The notes beneath the pieces were generated by a model. The model was not told the origin of the DNA. It did not search any database and saw nothing but the letters and a program-made list of their open reading frames with translations. Shown here one piece after another: positions 1 through 64,000 of a DNA stretch of 64,000 nt (position 1 is the first letter of the stretch; each line of letters starts with the position of its first letter). The position numbers and the translations under genes are program-made. Source of the DNA: Amorphochlora amoebiformis. Taxonomy: Eukaryota > Cercozoa > Chlorarachniophyceae. The stretch is from positions 124,001-188,000 of the forward strand of contig BAAHQB010000038.1 of the NCBI GenBank assembly GCA_054601695.1, read 5' to 3'.

Positions 1-53
1 GTTTATATATATATATATATAATATTGCAAGTTATATACATGTATGTAATATA

Positions 54-88
<35 letters not shown>

Positions 89-160
89 CCTAATATTGCA
101 AGTTATATACATGTATATAAACATATATATAAACATGTGCTATGCACATATGAATTTAAT

Positions 161-211
<51 letters not shown>

Positions 212-240
212 ATATATGTGTCGCATATATATACATATTA

Positions 241-291
<51 letters not shown>

Positions 292-580
292 TATGTATAT
301 ATGTATATATATTTTGTATATGTGTAAATATGTGCGTATATATATGTAAAATATGTGTGTGTATATATGTATATATATATATACCTATAAATTGTATGAA
401 CATATATGTATATATATATATTGCATATATACAAATATTTTACACATATACATATGTGTGTACATGAATATATATATATTTTTATATATATATACATATG
501 TATATATTATATATGTACTTTATCTCATATATATATTTACATACATGTATATATATATATATACATATAAATATATATAT

Positions 581-629
<49 letters not shown>

Positions 630-640
630 AATATACACAG
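1..640. repeat. (TA)n-dominated intron, 3' part
   Basis: This stretch is almost entirely TA dinucleotide with short interruptions, including two similar copies of a TTGCAAGTTATATACATGTA segment near 25-46 and 97-118. It ends at the acceptor ACACAG before the exon at 641, so it is the tail of a polymerase intron. I see no exon in it. Confidence 0.75.
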
Positions 641-13096
<12,456 letters not shown>

Positions 13097-14425
13097 CGCG
13101 TTCCATACACCCACAGACTTGTTCATAGATATCGGAAGAAAGAATGTGGACCAATCGTTGGGATTTGCAACATATGCTCATACGCCAGTCCCCATTCGTC
13201 GATAGATGGATCACTGAAGTTCGAAAAGATCCAGCATATGTAACCAAGTTACTTCGGATACACACTAGACACAAGGTGAAAGCCTCGCTCACGCCGTTAC
13301 TGTCTAGACTGTGACATATAAAGACTTTAACTTTCCACTGAGTCCACACCTCACGTGGCTATACACAATAGATCTAAATAGATCCAGTAGGGACAACCTA
13401 CAGTACTTGGAGCAGGAAGCCAGTGTACATACTTCCACGCGTAGCAAGTTCCTGTACTAGCATGAAGCAGATGTGTGCTTACAACTAGTAGTATAGTATA
13501 AACACAAAGTAAGTATGAACAGCACCGTAGAGTCGAAATTTACATACATGCAGAATTACGATCCGTGTTCAACTAGTTCAATGACGTACGCATAGATTTT
13601 TTCTGCTGGATTTACATATTGCAAAATCATTTCCGTACAATACACCCAATACCTACCTCATGATCTGATGATGCATAATCATCAGGCGATTGATATGTAC
13701 ATGTGTATATTCGTATGTAAATTTCCGGTATATACGTATCTTAACGTATCACGTACGTACGTACGTACGCACGTACGTACGCATGCACTATTAGAGTATG
13801 TAGCATATACGACTCCGATGGTCTTAATCATTTGTGCACTAATATTAACTAGATTAATCATAATGATTGCATACGTACCAATACTGAGTAGGTGTGTACT
13901 AGTGTACGTGCACGCATGACAGACTTAATATGCATGCACAGTACGTAGTCGAATGTGCCATGATAGCATATTGACTAGATTGATGTCGACGCAAGTTTTG
14001 GTAGCCGCCATATGCCGCATAGTAGTATACTAGGTATAGTCACTATGATAAGCAATGTACATCTAGATGCGTACGTACATGATTATACTAGTTTATACTG
14101 TGACACGACGTCCCATAAATTACGATATTTGCAACCAGTTTGAACAGTACATATACGTACTGAATGTAGACGAGACAGACTCCTATGAGTTTGACCTAGT
14201 TTCTCTAAAGCAATCTTAAAATTTCGTCAATTCCTTTCTAAATATTTCAGTAAACCAATATTTCTGGAAAGAGCAGAGTACGACGTACTTTTTTTGGTAG
14301 CAAGTCTCTGATCCGGAATCAACTTACTAAAGTTTAAACGCAATGCTCTAAAAAAGCTGAGCGATACATCGTCTTAGTCGTGCCTCAACCTGCTACATCA
14401 CTCACTAGTCTGTCTTCCACTCGTA
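13097..14425. other. Convergent intergenic region, no gene seen
   Basis: Lies tail-to-tail between the polymerase stop (13096) and the ArfGAP stop (14426). It has no (TA)n tract, which sets it apart from the introns around it. It is rich in GTAC and CTAG tetramers, with an ACGT-type simple repeat at about 13750-13790 (GTACGTACGTACG with a few substitutions). I find no exon with good splice sites and no RNA gene. Confidence 0.6.
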
Positions 14426-26426
<12,001 letters not shown>

Positions 26427-26607
26427 CTTTGAAGACCTTGAAACGCGAAAAAAAGACCTGATTCGAATCAGGATTGCTATTGGATCGAAACGGCCGAAAG
26501 AAAAGTCAGAGTATTAGAAATTATGCACGTGGTGGCGATGCGAAATAAGCCCACACAGCCGACAAGACGCGACAGCGCCGAAGTATTGCCAGAGTTTCTT
26601 TTGAGAA
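26427..26607. promoter_or_regulatory. Divergent promoter between ArfGAP and Dre2
   Basis: Only 181 bp separate the two start codons (ATG at 26426 minus, ATG at 26608 plus), so both promoters must overlap. The segment has no TATA tract. It contains a perfect 16-bp palindrome, CCTGATTCGAATCAGG (26457-26472), a CACGTG E-box (26526-26531) and an ATTGG (inverted CCAAT) near 26484. Shared regulation of both genes through these sites is inference. Confidence 0.6.
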
Positions 26608-27759
26608 ATGAATTCCGCGGCTATGCCCGCCGAAATATTCTCAAACTTTCGTAAACTTCGCGGCTTTTGTGGACGCCAATCGACGATCTCTATGGCTACT
26701 CAGCTGTATTTTGCTCTGGATCCAAAGATCAATCTTCCATCGGACATTCCGAAATCGGCTGTCCGATGGGGTCCGGAGGATCAAGCCAAGCTTTCTGGTG
26801 TGAAGGCCGGATCTATGTCCAAGGCGTGGGTGTCGTCTCCAGCGCCCTTCAGTTCCGCTTACATCGCCCATCTACTCACCGTCATCGCTCCAGGAGGGGA
26901 GTTGAGCTTCCACACATCCGGAAAACTGAGTGATATCGAGCGAAGCCTGCTTTTCGGAGGGTTCACGGACATTAAAACGAGCGCGTCGAGCGTTGTAGCA
27001 CGGAAGCCAAAGTTCGCCATGGGTGCAGCCAAGAAGTTCAAGAAGGCGAGAATCGAGCATGGGAGTGAACATACGAAGGAGAATAAGGTGGATGAGAAGA
27101 AAGAGGCCGAAAAGGTAATCTGTCTGGGGAGGATTAATTAAGATGATACAAATTTATGTTTTAAACACGGCTTACACCCAATAGGCGAAGAGGGATGTGT
27201 GGGCGTTAGGCGATGATGATCTTGCGGATGATGATATAGATCTCGAGGATGAAGATGAGTAAGATAGATGTCCAACCTTTATGTCCAACCTTTGTGTCCT
27301 CTCCTCCCTCACCTCCCTCGCCATTCTCTCCCCTCTCTCCCATTCTCCAAACCCAATGCAATACTTACATACTCCCCTCCCCTCCCTCTCCTCCTCTCCT
27401 TCTTTCCCACCCTCTCCACTCCCTCTCACTCTCTCTTTCTTCCTTCCACTTTTTTTCCCTCCCTAATTCCTACACCCACGCCTTGATCGCTCGCCATCCT
27501 CTCCGCGTTAGCCTTTTCCATAATACCCAAGTTCCGCTCTCCATAATGCTCAGCTTACTTGAGCGAGAGACCGATAAGGTGGATGTTACGGGCCCCACGA
27601 ACGTGAAGGACAAGAATAGAGACTGTGGGGTAGGACCGGAGGGAAAACGGAAGGCTTGTAAGGATTGCACATGTGGGTTTGCAGAGGTGGGATAGTATAT
27701 ATTTCTGTAAAACGTTTGAATTTGTGTGTGTGAGTGCGTGTTATGTGTATGTATATATG

Positions 27760-27799
<40 letters not shown>

Positions 27800-28421
27800 G
27801 TATGTAATAGACACAATATATACACTATACTTATTCTTAGTATATCCCTTTTGAGGTCCGTTTGAGTTTTAATGGTTACGAAATAAACTATAGTAAGACT
27901 TCCAATAATTTCGATCTAATACACAAGGATGATATGGTTTCGAAGCGTGACATGGAGTGACGTCACGCCTGTCACCTAATTGTGGGAAGCCCACTACGGG
28001 CAGTGCCTAGTCGTACCTGGTGACATGATCTCCAGCATCTCCTGGATCTCCAGCGATCTCCTGCTCAGCTAGGGCTATGTTTCTGTACTCTTAAGGATAT
28101 ATACTCATGGAGCCTGCGTCCCCTCATGCTATTTACATTGCGCTCTTAATACATAAAAACATTTTTATAAGAATATATATACACTCATATACATATATAT
28201 ATATATATATATACAAATATATATATATATATATATATATTATATTGATAGAGAGACATATATATATGTATTCATCCATATACATATGGTATAAAGAGGT
28301 GTGTGTGCGTATGATATATAACTTCACTTACATTATATTTACAAATATATTTGTTATATATATATATATATATTTACATATGTGAATATGTATATAAATA
28401 GATCGTTATTTACACATATGA

Positions 28422-28476
<55 letters not shown>

Positions 28477-28566
28477 TACATACCTGTACAATATATATAT
28501 ATATATACATATTATATATATATAAAAAAATATATGTATATGTATATGTATATAAATATATATATA

Positions 28567-28611
<45 letters not shown>

Positions 28612-28621
28612 TAAATAGACA

Positions 28622-28659
<38 letters not shown>

Positions 28660-28905
28660 CTGTGATGCATGTATGTCTTCCCCACTCACGTAAGTGGAAC
28701 ATCTCTTTAACCCAATAATAACGTACAACATCTCTTTTAAACAATGACAACGAAATTATATACAAAGGAACTCAAAGGAGACCCAGAGGCTGCCCCGGCC
28801 TGTGGTAACTGTGGCCTAGGGGACGCGTTTCGCTGCAGTACATGCCCCTACCTTGGAAAACCCGCCTTCACATCCAAGGAGAATGTTGTCAAGCTGGTGC
28901 TTTGA
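26608..28905 (+). CDS. DRE2: CIAPIN1/anamorsin homologue (Dre2), cytosolic Fe-S assembly
   Basis: Dre2/CIAPIN1 takes electrons from the Tah18/NDOR1 reductase for cytosolic iron-sulfur protein assembly. Exons: 26608-27114, 27185-27258, 27554-27686, 28768-28905 (stop TGA). Phases agree and give 283 residues, a little shorter than usual. The N-terminal SAM-fold-like part shows [18 protein letters not shown] and a [20 protein letters not shown] end. An acidic linker ([20 protein letters not shown]) leads to motif I, cysteines 218, 229, 232 and 234 (C-x10-C-x2-C-x-C, [2Fe-2S]), and motif II, cysteines 250, 253, 261 and 264 (C-x2-C-x7-C-x2-C), followed by PYLGKPAF. Start: the first ATG is used; the Met codons at 26623 and 26692 are possible alternatives. 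Intron 2 is CT-rich; intron 3 holds (TA)n and an element fragment. Confidence 0.95.
27848..28090 (-). mobile_element. Fragment of the TACCCGGTAG-type repeat family in Dre2 intron 3
   Basis: Read on the minus strand it has ACAGAAACATAGCCCTAGCT, GGAGATCGCTGGAGATCC and GTGACGTCACTCCATGTCAC. These match parts of the copies at 44149-44524, 56380-56555 and 56826-57175. There is no open reading frame and the ends are unclear. Confidence 0.5.
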
Positions 28906-29235
28906 ATCTCAGTAAATGTGTCTTAATAATACCAGAGTGTTTGATAAAGTATACTATGCGCACGGTCTGGTAGAGATCATGACTCATGAGTTTAGTTCAT
29001 ATATATAGCATATCACTGATCAGTACTAGTAAAGCTCGAAGACCGGGCGTGACCATCTTAGTCTAGTTAGTAGCATATGATATTGTAGTAATCACTCTAA
29101 CTGTTGCGGTATATGTCTAGTATAAATCCACTAATATATCTCCAGTATGTGGATCCATTATACCTATGCCGAGATTATCGACTAGCCAATATCCGTAAGA
29201 TTATCTATGTTCTAGATGTTATTGTTCAGCACGAA
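28906..29235. other. Convergent intergenic region, no gene seen
   Basis: Lies between the Dre2 stop and the stop of the small minus-strand gene. Like 13097-14425 it has hardly any TA repeat and many CTAG and GTAC-like tetramers. No polyadenylation signal stands out. Confidence 0.55.
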
Positions 29236-29812
29236 TCATAGCTGAACCTCGTTGTCTTCGTGTTTGAGCTGGGACATGTGAGGTGAATGTTTCCGAACGG
29301 CCTGCTCGAGTTTCTTGATAAGATTCTTGTCTTGATCCTTGGCCTTTTTGGCTAGCTCATTCTTCAGGCGTTCGATGTTCTCCTGATGGTGCTCCTCGTC
29401 CTTCTCCTGTTTTTCATTCAATGCGATGAATATATATATAAAAATTTATATATATATATATATATATAATATACATATGTATATACATACGTATACACAT
29501 ATGTGCAATATAGATTTACATATCGTATATTATACATTTCAATTTACATTTGAAAATACATATATATATATATATAGTATATATATATATATATGTATAA
29601 ATATACATGTACACATGTTTTTAATTATTATATTCTATACTTAGTGGTTACACAGATACAGAATGTACTTTATATTGCATAATGGTACCACACACATGTA
29701 TATATATATATATATACTATTGTTATTCACACACACACCACACACACAGATATATATATGGTTATGTATATATATATATATATGTTTATATATATACATA
29801 TAGAAAATATAC

Positions 29813-29853
<41 letters not shown>

Positions 29854-30588
29854 TACATATAATACCTATATTTCTACACACATATTTATTTAAACATATC
29901 TATACATATAATATGTACCATGATACGTATATATATAAATATATGTTCATATATATTATACATATACATACATACTAAAATATGTAAATACATATCGAAT
30001 CTTCCTACATCTGTTTCTCCTTCAGCATTGAGCGCAGAAGAGGCTTTTTCCAGATACCTTATGATATCTTCCCAGAGTGAACCTGTGAGAGGAATTAAAA
30101 AGCTTAGCAGAATGATGATAGTCGCGAGGCGGTAAACACGATGACTAGCATTCTCGTCTCCAGAAAGTCGTCATTATGGTCATACTTAGTGCCTATTTAT
30201 ATGCTTTTCCTTTCTTTCTCTTCCTCCCTTTTCACCGTCTCTCTTATTCTCTTTCATATTACTTTTTCTAAAGCTCAATCCTGTTGGTGCAATGGCGAGC
30301 GGAGATTGTCCTGTCGTAAGCATCGAATCGAATCAGAAACAAAACCCAAATTGCGTCAAAAGTGTATATTTATGCCAGCATGAATCTGTGAGAGGAATTA
30401 AAAAGCTTAGCAGAATGATGATAGTCGCGAAGCGGTAAACACGATGACTAGCATTCTCGTCTTCAGAAAGTCGTCATTATGGTCATACTTAGTGCCTATT
30501 TATATGCTTTTCCTTTCTTTCTCTTCCTCCCTTTTCACCGTCTCTCTTATTCTCTTTCGATATTACCTGTCATACTACTGGAGCTCAT
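29236..30588 (-). CDS. Small helical protein of unknown function, 88 residues
   Basis: Three minus-strand exons with agreeing phase: 30567-30588 (MSSSSMT), 30009-30082 (starts after CTCTCACAG) and 29236-29406 (stop TGA). The predicted protein is highly charged and helical: [20 protein letters not shown], then a Lys/Glu-rich heptad-like stretch and [20 protein letters not shown]. No domain was recognised; a small coiled-coil subunit of a larger complex is one possibility. The first exon and the second acceptor lie in two tandem copies of a roughly 300-bp segment, so the start exon is the least certain part. The alternative, frames on the plus strand of that duplication, have no splice or family support. 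Confidence 0.5.
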
Positions 30589-30680
30589 TTTTTCTTGTGC
30601 AATGGCGAGCGGAGATTGTCCTGTCGTAAGCATCGAATCGAATCAGAAACAAAACCCAAATTGCGTCTATAGTGTGTGTT
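30078..30680. repeat. Tandem duplication of about 303 bp
   Basis: The segment starting TGAACCTGTGAGAGGAATTA at 30078 recurs at 30381 as TGAATCTGTGAGAGGAATTA. Most of the following about 285 bp is nearly identical, with a diverged 40-bp block near 30255 and 30558. Both copies keep the minus-strand acceptor CTCTCACAG. The exon-1 sequence with ATGAGCTCC is only in the right-hand copy. Confidence 0.85.
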
Positions 30681-30689
30681 TGTGTACCC

Positions 30690-30733
<44 letters not shown>

Positions 30734-30867
30734 AGAGTATATAATATTATATTATATATACATATATATATATATATATACATATATATAATATATACAT
30801 ACATATACACATATATATATATATATACACATATATATATATATATATATATACATATCCATACCCA

Positions 30868-61117
<30,250 letters not shown>

Positions 61118-61348
61118 CTTTCCCTCGGACTACTAGACCATCACAGTGACCTGTCGGAAGAAACCAAAAAATCCAGACCGATGAGCCCAACACGAAATCG
61201 CTATAAAATATGGAAGAACTACGAAAAAGGGAGACATGAGGCAACCGCTTCAAGTTGAACGCAGTTCGCGGTTCGCGGCTCGTCACTCCTGTTCTTGCGA
61301 GGTAAGCGACAAAGAAGGTTTATATAATTATAATTTCGGGAGGGGTAC

Positions 61349-63323
<1,975 letters not shown>

Positions 63324-63417
63324 CTAACCGAAAAACCATCCGACTTGACTACGGAACCCAAGCCTAACCCTAACTATAACCCTAGGGGTACAATAGTCCG
63401 AGCGTCGAGTATGATAG

Positions 63418-63567
63418 AGCGATGCTAACGATAAGATTGAAGTCTTCGCTTGGGATACGAAAGAGGGTTGTTGGTCGGTATGTGCTTTTCGTGTCGTACT
63501 TTTGCATGTTCTGATGATATTTGCGCGTGTGAATATGTTTTCAGGCTATCGTTTGGCGTTGTGTTGG
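63418..63567 (+). CDS. Two possible exons of a plus-strand gene
   Basis: Exon 63418-63477 (after GATAG, before GTATGTGC) reads SDANDKIEVFAWDTKEGCWS. Exon 63545-63567 (after GTTTTCAG, before GTGGG) continues in phase as AIVWRCVG. Splice sites are good but the piece is short, the family is unknown, and the opposite strand is also partly open. It could be chance. Confidence 0.27.
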
Positions 63568-63620
63568 GTGGGTTTAATAGCTGTGCGGGTGCGTGTGTGT
63601 GAGGGTATCTTCATGTATAT

Positions 63621-63657
<37 letters not shown>

Positions 63658-63827
63658 ATATAAGGTACACATTAATATATCCAAGTATAATATACATTTC
63701 TTGTCCCAAAGGTACATGTGTATATATTTAACACATGTAAATATATATACTATAGTATATACATATATATACACATATATATATATATACATGTGATATA
63801 TTATACATTTACACTCCCAAAGTCGTC

Positions 63828-64000
63828 CACTCTTATCCCTAACCTTACCCCAACCCTAACCCTAACGTTAGGATCAGAATATTGAGCATGTCTTAGTCCC
63901 AGGATCATTGACTAGGTTGGGATTGCGGTTAGGGTAGGGTGTTAGGGTTAGAGTTAGGTTTAGGTTTAGCGTTAGGGTTAGGGTTAGGGTTAAGGTTAGG
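63828..64000. repeat. Telomere-like repeats at window end
   Basis: CCCTAACC units at 63836-63867 on the plus strand change to TTAGGG-type units (GGTTAGGGTAGGG, GTTAGGGTTAGGG) from 63925 to the end, with unique sequence between. The inversion and degeneracy show an internal array, not a chromosome end in this window. Confidence 0.75.

Noticed and set aside
30141-30629. Two similar plus-strand open frames starting MTSILV and [10 protein letters not shown]
   Set aside because: They are the two copies of the 303-bp duplication, have no splice or family support, and overlap the better-supported minus-strand exons.

Overview
The window is nuclear DNA of a eukaryote. The genes are split into very many small exons with GT-AG introns, TTAGGG/CCCTAA telomere-type arrays occur internally, and most of the length is (TA)n microsatellite. 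Long Tyr-Ile open frames across it are translated TA repeat, not genes. I rebuilt genes by joining exon islands whose splice sites, codon phase and protein-family fit agree. The extreme intron density and repeat load suggest a protist with a large, inflated genome. A foraminiferan-like rhizarian is one guess, but the sequence does not prove a lineage.

Layout: (1) 641-13096 (+), the 3' part of an A-family DNA polymerase of POLQ/POLN type, 25 exons, 555 residues. (2) 13097-14425, convergent intergenic DNA without TA tracts. (3) 14426-26426 (-), a complete 19-exon SMAP/AGD5-type ArfGAP of 575 residues with eight Phe-x-Phe-Leu motifs. Its introns carry telomeric repeats and a large polypurine/polypyrimidine block. 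(4) 26427-26607, a 181-bp divergent promoter. (5) 26608-28905 (+), a complete CIAPIN1/Dre2 (anamorsin) of 283 residues in 4 exons. (6) 29236-30588 (-), an unrecognised 88-residue helical protein in 3 exons. (7) about 30868-61117 (-), a 30-kb gene for a SAM-like domain, a caspase-like (C14) domain, a helical linker made of duplicated small exons, and at least 20 ankyrin repeats, each on its own phase-1 exon. (8) 61349-63323 (-), four phase-compatible exons of an unrecognised gene. (9) about 63418-63567 (+), two possible exons, then telomere-like repeat to the window end.

The genes do not form one pathway: DNA repair, membrane traffic, cytosolic Fe-S assembly and a caspase-ankyrin signalling-type protein sit side by side. 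The best candidate for an undescribed system is the SAM-caspase-ankyrin gene. Its ankyrin exons are still being duplicated with their introns, and several copies are visibly dissolving into (TA)n. Long introns carry TA tracts, non-autonomous element copies or telomeric arrays. Short introns of about 57-250 bp and most intergenic gaps are nearly TA-free.
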